From assembly GCF_003569915.1 (NCBI RefSeq), contig NZ_KZ984443.1, forward strand, positions 130,821-194,820: DNA of 64,000 bases, given 5' to 3'. Below are positions 17,243 to 28,751 of this stretch, piece by piece; the first letter of the stretch is position 1; each line of letters starts with the position of its first letter. The position numbers and the translations under genes were made by a program. The notes under the pieces were generated by a model. It was not told the origin of the DNA and searched no databases. It saw only the letters and a program-made list of their open reading frames with translations. The DNA is from Comamonas testosteroni. GTDB taxonomy: Bacteria > Pseudomonadota > Gammaproteobacteria > Burkholderiales > Burkholderiaceae_C.

Positions 17243-18987
17243 CACGCAGCGTGCTCTACACCACCAGCCCGCTGCTGGCGTCCAAGACGCCGCTGTGGCG
17301 CAGCAAGTTCATCGTGGCCGCACTGGCTCTGGGCTTTGTGGGCCTGGGCGCACGCGCGGCCTATGTGCAGGTGTTTGGCAATGATTTCTTCAAGCGCCAG
17401 GGGTTGGTGCGCTTTGCGCGTACCCTGGAGCTGCCAGCCAACCGTGGCCGTCTGCTGGACCGCAATGGCCTGATTTTGGCGTCCAGTGTGCCTGCCGCCA
17501 GTATCTGGGCCATTCCTGAAGACGTGGATCTCAAAGACCCCGAAGTTCAGGGCAAGCTCAAGCAGGTTGCCAAGCTGATGGATATGCCGCTGGCCACGTT
17601 GCTGGCCAAGCTGGGTGATGAGGACAAGACCTTTGTCTGGGTCAAGCGCCAGCTGGACTGGGATGTGGGCCAGAAGATCGTGGCTCTGGACATCAAGGGC
17701 ATCTACAACCGCAAGGAATACAAGCGCCAGTACCCCGAAGGTGAGTCGGCTGCGCACATCGTGGGCTTCACCAATGTGGAAGACCATGGTCAGGAAGGCA
17801 TGGAGCTGGCCTTTGACAAGGAGCTGGCAGGCAAGCCCGGTTCGCGCCGCGTGATCAAGGACCGTCTGGGTCGTGTGGTCGAGGGCGTGGGCGATGAAGT
17901 GCCGCCGCAGGATGGGCAGGACATTCAGCTGTCCATCGACAGCAAGGTCCAGTACTACGCCTTCCAGAAGCTCAAGCAGCAAGTCGAGATCAACAAGGCC
18001 AAGGCTGGCAGCGTGGTCGTGATGGATGCGCACACGGGCGAGTTGCTGGCGCTGGCCAACTACCCCACATACGACCCTGGCCACCGCAAGAACCTGACGG
18101 GTGAGCAGCTGCGCAACCGTGCAATGACGGACACGTTCGAGCCTGGCTCGACCATGAAGCCCATCACCATTGCCACGGCGCTGGAGCTCAAGCGCGTCAA
18201 GCCTTCGACCATCATCGACACGGCTCCCGGCCGCTATACGGTGACGGGCTCCACCATCACCGATACGCACAACTATGGCGCGCTGACGGTGGAGGGTGTG
18301 ATTCAGAAGTCCTCTAACGTGGGTGCGACCAAGGTCGCGCAAAAGCTCAGCTCTCAGGAAATGTGGGAGCACTTCAGCGCGCTGGGCTTTGGTCAGAAGC
18401 CGCAGATTCAGTTCCCCGGCGCGGTGTCCGGTCGTTTGCGTGCCTGGAAGACCTGGAAGCCTATCGAGCAGGCCACCATGTCCTATGGCTATGGCCTGTC
18501 GGCCTCGCTGTTCCAGATGGCGCGTTCGTACACCGTTTTCTCCAACGACGGCAATGTCATTCCCGCCACGATCTTGAAGACCACGGAGCCACCGGTAGGG
18601 GTGCGCGTGTTCTCCAAGGAAAACGCCGCTGCCGTGCGGCACATGCTGTGGCTGGCCGCCGGCCCCGGTGGTACGGGGCAGAAAGCTCAGGCCGAGGGTT
18701 ACACCATCGGCGGCAAGTCCGGCACAGCCCGCAAGCAGGTGGGTCGCAACTATGCCGCTGGCAAGTACCGCGCCTGGTTCACCGGCATTGCCCCCATCGA
18801 CAAGCCGCGCATCATCGTCGCCGTCATGGTGGACGAGCCTACCGCAGGCTCCTACTACGGCGGTACCGTGGCCGGCCCGGTGTTTGCCGATGTGGTTCAA
18901 CAGACATTGCGTTTCATGGGCGTTCAGCCCGACAAGGAAGTCAAGCCTCAGATCGTGGCAGCACCACCTGAGGAGCCCGTGCTATGA
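17239..18987 (+). CDS. ftsI: Peptidoglycan D,D-transpeptidase FtsI (PBP3)
   Basis: Septal class B penicillin-binding protein, partner of FtsW. The 582-residue protein has a cytoplasmic N-terminus, one transmembrane helix (about 23-42), a pedestal domain beginning with the NRGRLLDRNG motif near 68, and the transpeptidase domain with the active-site triads Ser304-x-x-Lys307 (EPGSTMKP), Ser358-x-Asn360 (SSN) and Lys493-Ser-Gly (KSGTA). All catalytic residues are present. It overlaps both ftsL and murE by ATGA. Confidence 0.96.
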   Translation: MTRSVLYTTSPLLASKTPLWRSKFIVAALALGFVGLGARAAYVQVFGNDFFKRQGLVRFARTLELPANRGRLLDRNGLILASSVPAASIWAIPEDVDLKDPEVQGKLKQVAKLMDMPLATLLAKLGDEDKTFVWVKRQLDWDVGQKIVALDIKGIYNRKEYKRQYPEGESAAHIVGFTNVEDHGQEGMELAFDKELAGKPGSRRVIKDRLGRVVEGVGDEVPPQDGQDIQLSIDSKVQYYAFQKLKQQVEINKAKAGSVVVMDAHTGELLALANYPTYDPGHRKNLTGEQLRNRAMTDTFEPGSTMKPITIATALELKRVKPSTIIDTAPGRYTVTGSTITDTHNYGALTVEGVIQKSSNVGATKVAQKLSSQEMWEHFSALGFGQKPQIQFPGAVSGRLRAWKTWKPIEQATMSYGYGLSASLFQMARSYTVFSNDGNVIPATILKTTEPPVGVRVFSKENAAAVRHMLWLAAGPGGTGQKAQAEGYTIGGKSGTARKQVGRNYAAGKYRAWFTGIAPIDKPRIIVAVMVDEPTAGSYYGGTVAGPVFADVVQQTLRFMGVQPDKEVKPQIVAAPPEEPVL

Positions 18988-20489
18988 GCACCAATATTCA
19001 AATACTGAACAACGCAGCCGAGGCCGTGGCCTGGCTGCGTACCCGCGTGCAGGGCGACTTGCAGACCGACAGCCGAAAGGTCAAGCCCGGTGACGCCTTC
19101 ATCGCCTGGCCGGGCGCTGCGACCGATGGACGGGCCTATGTGGCCAAGGCACTGGAGCAGGGCGCTACAGCCGTACTGGTGGAAGCCGATGGCGTGGAGG
19201 CCTTTGGCCTGAGCGGTGACTCGATTGCGGCTTTGCAGGGATTGAAGCCTGCAACTGGCCTGATTGCCGATCAGTGGTTTGCACACCCCAGCAACGAGCT
19301 GGACGTGCTGGCCGTGACCGGAACCAATGGCAAGACCACCACTGCCTGGTGGTTGGCGCATGCGCTATCGAAAGTGGAGCTGAATGCCCGCAAGGGATGT
19401 GCGCTGGTGGGTACTTTGGGTGTGGGTGTGCCGCCCGCGCTGGAGTCCACCGGCATGACTACGCCGGACCCGGTTCTGCTGCAGCGCGTGTTCCGCAGCT
19501 ACGCCGATCAGGGGCTGGCGGCCTGCGCGATTGAGGCATCGTCCATCGGCATCGTCGAGCACCGCCTGGATGGCACTCGGATTCGCGTGGCACTGTTCAC
19601 CAATTTCACGCAGGACCATCTGGACTATCACGGCAGCATGGAAGCCTACTGGCAAGCCAAAGCTCAGCTGTTTGACTGGCCTGGACTGCAGGCAGCGGTG
19701 GTCAATATTGATGACCCGCACGGTGCCAAGCTCTGGGCCAAGCTGCAAAGCCGGCAGCTGGATGTGTGGAGCGTCTCCATCGAAGGTCCGGCACGCCTGC
19801 AGGCCAAAGACATCAGCATGGGCGAGCAAGGTCTGAGCTTTACCGTGATTGAAGCTGGCCATAGCCAGCGCATGAGCACGCGTCTGGTCGGCCAGTACAA
19901 CGTCTCCAATTTGCTGGGTGTGCTGGCCACGCTGCGCAGTCAGGGTCTGAGCTTGAAGCAGGCTGTTGATGCCTGCGCCGATCTGGAGCCCGTGCCCGGT
20001 CGCATGCAGCAGATTGCCAAGCCCGATATGCCGCTGGTGGCCGTGGACTACGCCCATACGCCCGATGCGCTGGAAAAAGCTCTGCGCGCCCTGCAGCCCG
20101 CAGCGCAGCAGCGCAAGGGCAAGCTGTGGTGCGTGTTTGGCTGCGGCGGTGACCGCGACAACAGCAAGCGTCCCATCATGGGCAAGGCTGCCCAGACCTA
20201 TGCCGACTGCGTGTTGGTCACCAGTGACAACCCGCGCAGCGAGCAGCCCGAAAGCATCATCGACCAGATTCTGGTGGGCATGCAGCCAGGCGAGGCATTG
20301 CATGTTGAGGTCGACCGCGCAGCGGCCATTGCCGAAGCCATTGCGCGCGCCGATGCACGCGATGTGGTGCTGATTGCAGGCAAGGGGCATGAAGATTATC
20401 AGGAGACGAAGGGCGTGCGCCATCCGTTCTCCGACATGGACGAAGCGCAAAAGGCGCTGGCCGTCCGCGAAGGAAAGAAGCGGTCATGA
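18984..20489 (+). CDS. murE: UDP-MurNAc-tripeptide synthetase MurE, meso-DAP adding
   Basis: Adds the third stem-peptide residue to UDP-MurNAc-L-Ala-D-Glu in the cytoplasm. The 501-residue protein has the Mur-ligase ATP loop GTNGKTTTAWW near residue 113, the central ligase domain, and the C-terminal DNPRSEQP motif near residue 414, which marks meso-diaminopimelate specificity rather than lysine. This fits the dapF gene at 6231. Overlaps ftsI and murF by ATGA, so translation is probably coupled. Confidence 0.96.
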   Translation: MSTNIQILNNAAEAVAWLRTRVQGDLQTDSRKVKPGDAFIAWPGAATDGRAYVAKALEQGATAVLVEADGVEAFGLSGDSIAALQGLKPATGLIADQWFAHPSNELDVLAVTGTNGKTTTAWWLAHALSKVELNARKGCALVGTLGVGVPPALESTGMTTPDPVLLQRVFRSYADQGLAACAIEASSIGIVEHRLDGTRIRVALFTNFTQDHLDYHGSMEAYWQAKAQLFDWPGLQAAVVNIDDPHGAKLWAKLQSRQLDVWSVSIEGPARLQAKDISMGEQGLSFTVIEAGHSQRMSTRLVGQYNVSNLLGVLATLRSQGLSLKQAVDACADLEPVPGRMQQIAKPDMPLVAVDYAHTPDALEKALRALQPAAQQRKGKLWCVFGCGGDRDNSKRPIMGKAAQTYADCVLVTSDNPRSEQPESIIDQILVGMQPGEALHVEVDRAAAIAEAIARADARDVVLIAGKGHEDYQETKGVRHPFSDMDEAQKALAVREGKKRS

Positions 20490-21907
20490 TGACCTTGGAA
20501 AAAGCGCTGGAGCTGATCCAGGCGCATATCCCCCAAGCCCGGCTGATCGGAGACGGCAAGCTGGTGCTGACTCGCGTGCATACCGACACCCGCACGCTGC
20601 AGGGCGGGGATTTGTTTGTGGCCTTGAAGGGCGAGCGTTTTGACGCCCATGATTTTCTGCCCCAGGCGCAGGCCGCAGGCGCGGTGGCAGCCATTGCCTC
20701 GCATGGTCTGGCCAAAACAGGCCTGTCAGGCATTGAGGTGCCAGACACTTTGCTGGCCCTGGGTGCATTGGCCCGTGCATGGCGCGCGCAGTTTGATCTG
20801 CCCTTGATTGCCGTGACTGGCAGCAATGGCAAGACCACGGTGACGCAGATGATTGCGTCTATCTTGCGCGCCCATGCTGGTGAAGCAGCACTGGCCACGC
20901 GTGGCAATTTCAATAACTCCATCGGCATGCCGCTGAACCTGCTGCGCATGACGGGCGAGCACCGCATAGCCGTGATGGAAATGGGCATGAACCACCCCGG
21001 CGAGATTGCCGAGCTGGCCGCCATTGGCCAGCCCACGGTGGCGCTGGTCAACAACGCTCAGCGCGAGCACCAGGAATTCATGGGCACGGTGGAAGCTGTG
21101 GCGCGTGAAAACGGATCGGTCCTGGGCTTCTTGCCCGCCGATGGCGTGGCGATATTTCCCGCAGGCGATGAATACACCGCTCTGTGGAAAGAACTGGCCG
21201 CAGGCCGCAGCTGCCTGATGTTTGGCGAACAAGCCGATGGTGCGCTGGTTTTTGCCTCCGATGTGCGCTGGGAGCAAGGTGCCTGGAGTCTGAATCTGCA
21301 TACGCCGCAAGGCGCTGCAGCCGTGCAGCTGCATATTGCTGGTCGCCACAACGTGCGCAATGCGCTGGCCGCTGCCGCCTGTGCGCATGCGGCAGGTGTG
21401 CCGCTGGTTGCCATTGTCCAAGGCCTCTCAGGCTTTGAGCCCGTCACTGGTCGCTCGCGCGCATTGGCTGTGCAAGTGGGTGGCAAGAGCGTGACTGTGG
21501 TGGACGACACCTATAACGCCAACCCGGATTCGGTAGCCGCTGCGATTGCGGTGCTGGCTGAATTGCCCGCGCCGCGCCTGCTGGTCTTGGGCGATATGGG
21601 TGAGGTGGGTGATAACGGCCCGCAGTTCCATACCGAAGCGGGCGCGCTGGCGCGCCAGGCGGGGATTGAATATTTGAACACGCTGGGCGCACAAAGCGCT
21701 TTTGCATCTGCGGCCTTTGGCAGCGATGCCCAGCATTTTGAGAGCATGGCGGCCTTGCAACAGGCTGCCTGCAAGGTTTTGCCCCAGTTGGGTGCGGTGT
21801 TGGTCAAGGGTTCGCGGTTCATGAAGATGGAGCAAGTGGTGCAGGCGGTTGAGTCCTGCGCAGACAAGGAGCAGGGCGCCTGCGGGGAGACATCCGCATG
21901 CTGCTGA
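20486..21907 (+). CDS. murF: UDP-MurNAc-tripeptide:D-Ala-D-Ala ligase MurF
   Basis: Adds D-Ala-D-Ala to complete the UDP-MurNAc-pentapeptide. The 473-residue protein has the N-terminal substrate domain with [24 protein letters not shown]-like sequence (about 32-55), the ATP loop [13 protein letters not shown] near 111-123, [10 protein letters not shown] near 165 and the C-terminal domain with [10 protein letters not shown] near 336. It overlaps murE by 4 bases and mraY by 10 bases. Confidence 0.96.
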   Translation: MMTLEKALELIQAHIPQARLIGDGKLVLTRVHTDTRTLQGGDLFVALKGERFDAHDFLPQAQAAGAVAAIASHGLAKTGLSGIEVPDTLLALGALARAWRAQFDLPLIAVTGSNGKTTVTQMIASILRAHAGEAALATRGNFNNSIGMPLNLLRMTGEHRIAVMEMGMNHPGEIAELAAIGQPTVALVNNAQREHQEFMGTVEAVARENGSVLGFLPADGVAIFPAGDEYTALWKELAAGRSCLMFGEQADGALVFASDVRWEQGAWSLNLHTPQGAAAVQLHIAGRHNVRNALAAAACAHAAGVPLVAIVQGLSGFEPVTGRSRALAVQVGGKSVTVVDDTYNANPDSVAAAIAVLAELPAPRLLVLGDMGEVGDNGPQFHTEAGALARQAGIEYLNTLGAQSAFASAAFGSDAQHFESMAALQQAACKVLPQLGAVLVKGSRFMKMEQVVQAVESCADKEQGACGETSACC

Positions 21908-23076
21908 TGCTTGCTCAATGGTTGCAGGGTATTTCGCCCGAATTCGGTTTTCTGCGCGTCTTCCAGTACCTGACACTGCGTGCGGTGCTGGCGGCCGTCA
22001 CCGCTTTGTTGATTGGTCTTGTTGTTGGCCCCAAGGCCATTCGCATGCTGACCGCGCTCAAGATTGGCCAGCCCGTGCGTGGCTATGGGATGGAAACCCA
22101 CCTCGTCAAAAGCGGCACACCGACGATGGGCGGTGTGCTGATTCTGTTTTCGATTGCGGTGTCCACTCTGTTGTGGTTTGACCTGTCGAACCGTTTTGTC
22201 TGGATCGTATTGCTGGTCACGCTGGGCTTTGGTGCGATTGGCTGGGTCGATGACTGGCGCAAGGTGGTCAACAAGGACCCCGAAGGTATGCGCTCTGGTG
22301 AAAAGTACTTCTGGCAATCAGTAATTGGCTTGCTGGCAGCTCTGTATCTCGTGTTCTGCATTTCCGAAAACACCAATGCCGAAGTATTTGGCTTGTTTGT
22401 TTCCTGGGTGCAGTCTGGTTTCTCCATGGATCTGCCGCCCAAGGCGGGCCTGATGGTGCCTTTCTTCAAGGAGGTCAGCTACCCACTGGGCGTGTTGGGC
22501 TTTATCGTCATGACCTATCTGGTCATTGTGGGCGCCAGCAACGCGGTGAATCTGACGGATGGTCTTGATGGCTTGGCCATCATGCCAGTCATCATGGTTG
22601 GCACGGCACTGGGCATCTTTGCCTATGTGACGGGTAACGCGACCTATGCCAAATATCTGCTGTTTCCCAGCATTCCCGGCACAGGGGAGTTGATGGTGTT
22701 CTGCGGAGCCATGGCAGGGGCTGGTCTGGCTTTCCTCTGGTTCAATGCTTATCCCGCGCAAGTTTTCATGGGGGATGTGGGTGCGCTGGCACTGGGGGCA
22801 GCATTGGGAACGATTGCAGTGATCGTGCGCCAAGAAATTGTGCTGGCCGTGATGGGCGGAATCTTTGTGGCTGAAGCCGTGTCCGTGATGCTGCAGGTGA
22901 CCTACTTCAAGTACACCAAGAAGCGCTATGGTGAAGGTCGTCGTCTCTTGAAGATGGCGCCGCTGCACCACCACTTTGAAAAGAGTGGCTGGAAGGAAAC
23001 GCAGGTTGTGATTCGCTTCTGGATCATCACCATGCTGCTGTGTCTGCTGGGTCTGTCGACCCTGAAGCTGAGGTAA
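21898..23076 (+). CDS. mraY: Phospho-MurNAc-pentapeptide transferase MraY
   Basis: Integral inner-membrane enzyme that transfers phospho-MurNAc-pentapeptide to undecaprenyl phosphate, giving lipid I. The 392-residue protein has about ten hydrophobic helices and the family's catalytic motifs: SGTPTMGG (about 75-82), [10 protein letters not shown] (about 111-120), [13 protein letters not shown] (about 216-228) and the histidine loop [15 protein letters not shown] (about 352-366). The ATG start lies inside the murF C-terminus. It is about 30 residues longer than E. coli MraY, with an expanded loop near residues 150-190. Confidence 0.97.
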   Translation: MLLMLAQWLQGISPEFGFLRVFQYLTLRAVLAAVTALLIGLVVGPKAIRMLTALKIGQPVRGYGMETHLVKSGTPTMGGVLILFSIAVSTLLWFDLSNRFVWIVLLVTLGFGAIGWVDDWRKVVNKDPEGMRSGEKYFWQSVIGLLAALYLVFCISENTNAEVFGLFVSWVQSGFSMDLPPKAGLMVPFFKEVSYPLGVLGFIVMTYLVIVGASNAVNLTDGLDGLAIMPVIMVGTALGIFAYVTGNATYAKYLLFPSIPGTGELMVFCGAMAGAGLAFLWFNAYPAQVFMGDVGALALGAALGTIAVIVRQEIVLAVMGGIFVAEAVSVMLQVTYFKYTKKRYGEGRRLLKMAPLHHHFEKSGWKETQVVIRFWIITMLLCLLGLSTLKLR

Positions 23077-23081
23077 TCGCC

Positions 23082-24968
23082 ATGCATGACGAAGACCTCA
23101 AATCCCAAGACCTGAACGCCTTGCCGCAAGGCATGACGGCACCTGAGCAGCTCTCGGGCGCTGATCTTCATGGTGCTGAAGAGCAAAATTCTGCTCAAGT
23201 CCAAGAAGAATATGCGCAGGTTGCTATCGAAAGCGAAGCGTCTGCTATTCCACAGCCCCGCGACGCAGAGCCTGTGCCTGATATCTCCACACTGACTGCA
23301 GCCAAGGATGCTGCCGCCTTTGTGGCACAGATTTTTGCCGATCCGAGCATTTCAGACGCTGCGGATGCGGAGGTCACCGCGGTGGAGTCGCCCGAGGCTG
23401 AGGAAGTGGTGGAGTTGCCGCCTGTGCCTGTTCACTGGCCGCAGCAGGCGCAGCAGCATCTGCAAGGTCAGCGTGTGCTGATTATGGGCCTGGGGATTTC
23501 CGGCATTGCCATGGCGCGCTGGTGTGTGCGTGCCGGTGCGCAAGTCACCGTGGCTGATACCCGCGAGCAGCCACCGCATCTGCCCACCTTGCAGGCAGAG
23601 CTGCCTGATGTGCAATTTATGGCGGGCGAATTTTCTGCGGCACTGGTGGACGGTCAGAACCTGAGTTCTGTCTACCGCTCGCCAGGCCTGAGCCCCGAGA
23701 CGGTAGCGCCAGTCTTCAAGGCTGCGCGAGCCATCGGCTTGCCTACCGGTGGTGAGCTGGATCTGTTTGCGTTCGCTCTCAAGGGCTTGCGCGAGGCTCA
23801 TGGCTACGCGCCCAAGGTGCTGGGCATTACCGGCACCAATGGCAAGACCACGGTCACATCGCTGACGGGTCAGTTGCTGGAGCATGCAGGGCTCAAAGTT
23901 GGCGTGGCGGGCAATATCGGCCCTTCGCTGCTCGATACCTTGTCCGAGCGCATCGATGCAGAGAATCTGCCTCAAGCCTGGGTGCTGGAGCTGTCCAGCT
24001 TCCAGCTGGACGACTGCCATGGCTTTGAACCCACGGCAGCGACGGTGCTCAATATCACGCAGGACCATCTGGACTGGCATGGCGGCATGCAGGCCTATGC
24101 CGATGCCAAAGCCCATGTCTTTGGCGAGCAGGGCCTGATGGTGCTCAATCGCGAAGACCCCATGGTGATGGCCATGCTGCCTGCCCCGGTGCCTGTGCCC
24201 GGCAAGCGCGGCAAGACCTTCCAGCGCGACTATGTGACTTTTGGTGGCGATATGCCGCGCCGCCCTGGCGACTTTGGTCTCGAAGTCGTCAACGGCATGA
24301 CCTGGCTGGTGCGTGCCCATGAGGCCGATGAAACCAGCAAGGGCAAGCATGCAGACGATCTGCATATCACGCGCCTGATGCCTGCGGATGCGCTGCGCAT
24401 CCGTGGTCGCCATAACGCCATCAACGCGTTGTCGGCGCTGGCGCTGGCCACTGGCGCGGGTTGTGGCCTCGCTCCGCTGCTCTATGGTCTGCGTGAATAC
24501 CGAGGTGAGCCACACCGCGTGCAGCCGATTGGCCGTGTCAGCGATGTCGAATACTTTGACGACAGCAAGGGCACCAATGTGGGCGCCACAGTGGCTGCGC
24601 TCATGGGGTTGGGGCCCGATCACCGCATCGTGGTGATTCTGGGCGGTCTGGGCAAGGGGCAGGACTTTGCGCCATTGGCTGCTCCCGTCTCGCGCTATGT
24701 GCGTGCGGCGGTGCTGATTGGCCGCGATGCTCCCGCCATCCGTGAGGCCCTGGAGGGCTGTGGCGTGACTTTGGTGGATGCAGCAACCATGCAGGAAGCC
24801 GTGCAGCAGGCTGCGCGGCTGGCTCACGCCAATGACGCGGTGCTGCTGTCACCGGCGTGCGCAAGCATGGACATGTTCAAAGACTATGCGGATCGCGCCC
24901 ACCAGTTTGTGGAAGCGGTGCGTGAACTGGCCCTTGAAGCCGGCCAGCAACTGGAGGATGGCGCATGA
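23082..24968 (+). CDS. murD: UDP-MurNAc-L-Ala:D-Glu ligase MurD with acidic N-terminal extension
   Basis: Adds D-glutamate to UDP-MurNAc-L-Ala. From ATG 23082 the protein is 628 residues, far longer than the usual 440-500. The MurD core starts near residue 129 ([13 protein letters not shown]) and carries the ATP loop [14 protein letters not shown], the conserved [11 protein letters not shown] and the C-terminal [11 protein letters not shown]. The first ~125 residues are acidic and low in complexity (many Glu, Asp, Ala), and part of that region is encoded by an AT-rich dispersed repeat. No GTG or ATG close to the core has an obvious ribosome site; the mraY stop is 5 bases before the chosen start. 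Internal initiation cannot be excluded. Confidence 0.93.
   Translation: MHDEDLKSQDLNALPQGMTAPEQLSGADLHGAEEQNSAQVQEEYAQVAIESEASAIPQPRDAEPVPDISTLTAAKDAAAFVAQIFADPSISDAADAEVTAVESPEAEEVVELPPVPVHWPQQAQQHLQGQRVLIMGLGISGIAMARWCVRAGAQVTVADTREQPPHLPTLQAELPDVQFMAGEFSAALVDGQNLSSVYRSPGLSPETVAPVFKAARAIGLPTGGELDLFAFALKGLREAHGYAPKVLGITGTNGKTTVTSLTGQLLEHAGLKVGVAGNIGPSLLDTLSERIDAENLPQAWVLELSSFQLDDCHGFEPTAATVLNITQDHLDWHGGMQAYADAKAHVFGEQGLMVLNREDPMVMAMLPAPVPVPGKRGKTFQRDYVTFGGDMPRRPGDFGLEVVNGMTWLVRAHEADETSKGKHADDLHITRLMPADALRIRGRHNAINALSALALATGAGCGLAPLLYGLREYRGEPHRVQPIGRVSDVEYFDDSKGTNVGATVAALMGLGPDHRIVVILGGLGKGQDFAPLAAPVSRYVRAAVLIGRDAPAIREALEGCGVTLVDAATMQEAVQQAARLAHANDAVLLSPACASMDMFKDYADRAHQFVEAVRELALEAGQQLEDGA
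23184..23228 (-). repeat. AT-rich palindromic repeat, copy inside the murD extension
   Basis: AAAATTCTGCTCAAGTCC, an AT-rich centre and GGTTGCTATC match the element seen at 1715 and 48849 (reverse). It is translated as part of the acidic N-terminal extension of MurD, about residues 35-49. The match is partial, so this is a weaker copy. Confidence 0.4.
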
Positions 24969-26236
24969 CAGCCACCTTCATGACCGGCATCTCTTCTCGC
25001 ATGCGCTCGTGGTTTCGCAGCGCGGAGGATAAGCCCATCGACGTGCTGCCCGTGCGCGTGGGCGGGCCGCAGTATGACCGTCCCACCCGTACCCCGGCCA
25101 GTGTGCTGGGTCTGGATCAGGCACTGATCTGGGTGGTGATCGGCCTGCTGTCCTGGAGTCTGGTCATGGTGTATTCGGCATCGATCGCGATGCCGGACAA
25201 CCCTCGCTTCGGCAAGATCGAGCCCTATCACTTTCTGCTGCGTCACACCATGTCGATCGGCATGGCGTTTGTCGCGGCACTGCTGGCCTTTCAAGTGCCC
25301 ATGAATGTGTGGGAGAAGATTGCGCGCAAGCTCTTCTTGTTTTCCATCGTGCTCTTGGTGGCTGTGCTGATTCCGCATGTGGGCACGGTGGTGAATGGCG
25401 CGAGGCGTTGGCTGTCGCTGGGCATCATGAACTTTCAGCCTTCGGAGCTGGCCAAGTTCTCCATCCTCATCTATGCCGCCGACTACATGGTGCGCAAGAT
25501 GGAGGTCAAGGAGCGCTTCTTCCGCGCCGTGCTGCCCATGGGGCTGGCTGTCGTGGTGGTGGGTGTTCTGCTGCTGGCCGAGCCGGACATGGGCGCTTTC
25601 ATGGTGATCGTCGTGATCTCCATGGGCATTCTTTTCCTGGGCGGCGTGAACGCTCGCATGTTCTTCATCATTGCGCTGCTGGTGGTGTTTGCCTTCGCCA
25701 TGATCATCGCGACCTCTGAATGGCGTCGCGAACGTATCTTTGCCTACCTCGACCCTTGGGATGAAAAGCATGCGCTGGGCAAGGGCTACCAGCTTTCGCA
25801 CGCGCTGATCGCCATTGGCCGGGGCGAAGTGTTTGGCGTGGGTCTGGGCCGTAGCGTGGAAAAACTGCACTGGCTGCCTGAAGCGCATACCGACTTTTTG
25901 CTGGCTGTGATTGGCGAAGAGTTCGGCCTGGTCGGCCTGCTGCTGATTGCCGCTGTGTTCTTCTGGCTCACGCGCCGCATCATGCTGATTGGCCGTCAGG
26001 CCATCGCTCTGGACCGCGTGTTTGCCGGTCTGGTGGCTGAAGGCGTGGCGATCTGGATGGGCTTTCAGGCGTTCATCAACATGGGCGTGAATCTGGGTGC
26101 ACTGCCAACCAAAGGCCTGACTTTGCCGTTAATGAGTTTTGGCGGTTCTGCCATTTTGATGAATTTGATTGCAATAGCTGTGGTCCTGAGAGTCGATTAC
26201 GAAAACAAGCTGCTGATGAAGGGAGGCCACGCATGA
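24965..26236 (+). CDS. ftsW: Septal peptidoglycan polymerase FtsW
   Basis: SEDS-family glycosyltransferase that polymerises lipid II at the septum together with FtsI. The 423-residue protein has about ten transmembrane segments after a cytoplasmic N-terminus of about 45 residues. Family landmarks include VYSASIAM near residue 60, [10 protein letters not shown] near 142-151, FQPSELAK near 156-163, the [11 protein letters not shown] motif with the conserved Asp near 205, and [15 protein letters not shown] near 387-400. It overlaps murD and murG by ATGA. Confidence 0.96.
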   Translation: MTATFMTGISSRMRSWFRSAEDKPIDVLPVRVGGPQYDRPTRTPASVLGLDQALIWVVIGLLSWSLVMVYSASIAMPDNPRFGKIEPYHFLLRHTMSIGMAFVAALLAFQVPMNVWEKIARKLFLFSIVLLVAVLIPHVGTVVNGARRWLSLGIMNFQPSELAKFSILIYAADYMVRKMEVKERFFRAVLPMGLAVVVVGVLLLAEPDMGAFMVIVVISMGILFLGGVNARMFFIIALLVVFAFAMIIATSEWRRERIFAYLDPWDEKHALGKGYQLSHALIAIGRGEVFGVGLGRSVEKLHWLPEAHTDFLLAVIGEEFGLVGLLLIAAVFFWLTRRIMLIGRQAIALDRVFAGLVAEGVAIWMGFQAFINMGVNLGALPTKGLTLPLMSFGGSAILMNLIAIAVVLRVDYENKLLMKGGHA

Positions 26237-27318
26237 GTCTTCCCATCACGCAAAACAAGCCCCGCACAGCTTTGGTAATGGCTGGTGGTACTGGCGGCCA
26301 CATCTTCCCCGGCCTTGCCGTGGCGCAGGAACTGCGTGCACGCGGTTGGAATGTGCACTGGCTGGGCGCCCCCGGCTCCATGGAGTCGCGCATCGTTCCG
26401 CCGCAAGGCTTTGCGCTGGAAACCATCGAGTTTGGTGGTGTGCGTGGCAAGGGCGCCAAGACTCTGCTGCAGCTTCCATTCAAGTTGCTCAAGGCCTTCT
26501 CTCAGGCGCGTTCTGTGATCAAGCGTGTTCAGCCTGATGTGGTGATCGGCCTGGGTGGTTATCTCACCGTGCCCGGCGGTCTGATGGCGGCGATGTCTGG
26601 CGTGCCTGTGGTGCTGCATGAGCAGAACTCCGTCGCCGGCATGGCCAACAAGGTTGTGGCCAAGGTCGCCAAGCGCGTGTTTACCGCTTTCCCCAAGGTG
26701 TTTGCCGCGGGCGAATGGGTGGGCAACCCGCTGCGTCAGGCCTTTGTGGAGCAGGCGGATCCTGCCCAGCGCTTTGCAGGCCGCACCGGCCCGCTCAAGC
26801 TGCTGGTGGTGGGAGGCAGTCTCGGTGCCAAGGCCTTGAACGAGATCGTGCCCAAGGCGCTGTCCTTGATTCCTGCCGATCAGCGCCCGCAAGTCATTCA
26901 CCAAAGCGGTACGGCGCAGATCGATGCACTGCGCGCCAACTATCAGGCTGCCGGTGTGCAGGCTGAGCTGACGCCCTTCATAGATGACACGGCCAAGGCC
27001 TTTGCGGACGCCGACATCATCGTCTGCCGCGCAGGCGCCAGCACGGTGACCGAGATCGCCGCAGTGGGCGCCGCAGCGGTCTATGTGCCATTCCCGGCAG
27101 CGGTGGATGACCACCAGACCACCAATGCCCGCTTCCTTGTTGATGCGGGTGCTGGCTGGTTGGTGCCACAAAGTACTTTGAGCCCCCAAGGGTTGGCCGA
27201 AATGCTACAAAATATGCAGCGCGCGACGTTGTTGGAGCGCGCTGAACTAGCAAAGAAAATGCAAAAGATCGATGCCACTGCAAAAGTGGTTGCCGCTTGT
27301 GAGGAGTTGGCCGCATGA
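26233..27318 (+). CDS. murG: Lipid II-forming GlcNAc transferase MurG
   Basis: Peripheral inner-membrane GT28 glycosyltransferase that adds GlcNAc to lipid I. The 361-residue protein shows the N-terminal glycine loop [17 protein letters not shown] (about 18-34), [11 protein letters not shown] near 106-116, HEQNSVAG near 130, the second G-loop [12 protein letters not shown] near 192-203, and the donor-binding [14 protein letters not shown] near 264-277. It overlaps ftsW and murC by ATGA. Confidence 0.97.
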   Translation: MSLPITQNKPRTALVMAGGTGGHIFPGLAVAQELRARGWNVHWLGAPGSMESRIVPPQGFALETIEFGGVRGKGAKTLLQLPFKLLKAFSQARSVIKRVQPDVVIGLGGYLTVPGGLMAAMSGVPVVLHEQNSVAGMANKVVAKVAKRVFTAFPKVFAAGEWVGNPLRQAFVEQADPAQRFAGRTGPLKLLVVGGSLGAKALNEIVPKALSLIPADQRPQVIHQSGTAQIDALRANYQAAGVQAELTPFIDDTAKAFADADIIVCRAGASTVTEIAAVGAAAVYVPFPAAVDDHQTTNARFLVDAGAGWLVPQSTLSPQGLAEMLQNMQRATLLERAELAKKMQKIDATAKVVAACEELAA

Positions 27319-28751
27319 AACACGCCATTCATCACATTCACTTTGTCGGCATTGGCGGCGCCGGCATGAGCGGTATTGCAGAGGTTCTGCACAACCTGGG
27401 CTACATGATTTCAGGCTCGGACCTGGCTGACAGCGCTACGCTGCGCCGGCTTGCTAGCCTGGGCATCAAGACCTTTGTGGGTCATGCGGAAGGTAATGTC
27501 GCCGGCGCTGATGCAGTGGTCACTTCGACGGCTGTGCATGGAGACAACCCCGAAGTCCTTGCAGCCCGCGAGAAAAAAATCCCTGTCGTGCCGCGTGCCT
27601 TGATGCTGGCCGAGTTGATGCGTTTCAAGCAGGGCATTGCCATCGCCGGAGCGCATGGCAAGACCACGACCACCAGTCTGGTGACCAGCGTGCTGGCCGA
27701 GGCCGACCTCGACCCCACATTTGTGATTGGTGGCAAGCTCAACAGCGCTGGCGCCAATGCCAAGCTGGGCCATGGCGACTACATCGTGGTTGAGGCCGAT
27801 GAGTCCGATGCATCCTTCCTGAACCTGCTGCCCGTGATGGCCGTCGTCACCAATATTGACGCCGACCATATGGAAACCTACGGCCATGACTTTGGCCGTC
27901 TCAAGCAGGCGTTTGTGGACTTTCTGCACCGCATGCCGTTTTATGGCCGCGCGATTCTGTGCATCGACAGCCCCGCAGTGCGTGAAATCTTGCCGCAGGT
28001 GGCACGTCCGGTCACGACCTATGGCTTTGCCGAAGATGCTCAGGTGCGTGCCGTCAACGTGCGTGCCGAAGCCGGTCGCATGTGCTTCACCGTCAAGCGC
28101 CAGTTGGGTGAACATGTCTACCCCGACCTTGATGTGGTGCTGAGCTTGCCCGGCGAGCACAACGTGCTCAATGCGCTGTCTGCCGTGGTTGTGGCCATGG
28201 AGTTGGAAATTTCTGACGAAGCACTGCTGCGCGCACTGGAGAGCTTCAAGGGCGTGGGCCGACGCTTCCAGCGCTATGGCGATCTGCCTGCCAGCAATGG
28301 CGGCACGTTCACGGTGATCGATGACTACGGCCATCACCCCGTGGAAATGGCTGCCACGCTGGCTGCGGCACGTGGCGCTTTCCCAGGTCAGCGTCTGGTA
28401 CTGGCCTTCCAGCCGCACCGCTACAGCCGCACGCGCGACTGCTTTGAAGACTTTGTGAAGGTCATCGGCAGTGCGGACTCTGTGCTGCTGACCGAGGTCT
28501 ATGCCGCAGGCGAATCGCCCATCGTCGCCGCAGACGGTCGCTCGCTGGCCCGCGCTCTGCGAGTGGCGGGCAAGGTCGAGCCTGTCTTTGTGGAAGACAT
28601 TGCCGATATGCCTGCAGCAATTGCCGCCAACGCACAAGGCGGCGATGTGTTGCTGAGCATGGGCGCAGGCTCCATCGGTGCAGTGCCTGGAAAGTTGGTT
28701 GAAATGCTCTCAAAAAATGAGCTGAATGTGCAGGAAGGATCCGGACAATGA
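27315..28751 (+). CDS. murC: UDP-MurNAc:L-alanine ligase MurC
   Basis: Adds the first amino acid, L-Ala, to UDP-MurNAc. The 478-residue protein starts with the Rossmann motif [17 protein letters not shown] (about 9-25), has the ATP loop [12 protein letters not shown] near 111-122, the [10 protein letters not shown] segment near 160 and the C-terminal DDYGHHPVE near 336-344. It overlaps murG and ddl by ATGA. A paralogue, mpl, lies at 47364. Confidence 0.97.
   Translation: MKHAIHHIHFVGIGGAGMSGIAEVLHNLGYMISGSDLADSATLRRLASLGIKTFVGHAEGNVAGADAVVTSTAVHGDNPEVLAAREKKIPVVPRALMLAELMRFKQGIAIAGAHGKTTTTSLVTSVLAEADLDPTFVIGGKLNSAGANAKLGHGDYIVVEADESDASFLNLLPVMAVVTNIDADHMETYGHDFGRLKQAFVDFLHRMPFYGRAILCIDSPAVREILPQVARPVTTYGFAEDAQVRAVNVRAEAGRMCFTVKRQLGEHVYPDLDVVLSLPGEHNVLNALSAVVVAMELEISDEALLRALESFKGVGRRFQRYGDLPASNGGTFTVIDDYGHHPVEMAATLAAARGAFPGQRLVLAFQPHRYSRTRDCFEDFVKVIGSADSVLLTEVYAAGESPIVAADGRSLARALRVAGKVEPVFVEDIADMPAAIAANAQGGDVLLSMGAGSIGAVPGKLVEMLSKNELNVQEGSGQ

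Noticed and set aside
27165-27265. AT-richer stretch at the end of murG as another repeat copy
   Set aside because: It lacks the GATAGC and GTCC/GGAC blocks and encodes ordinary MurG C-terminal sequence.
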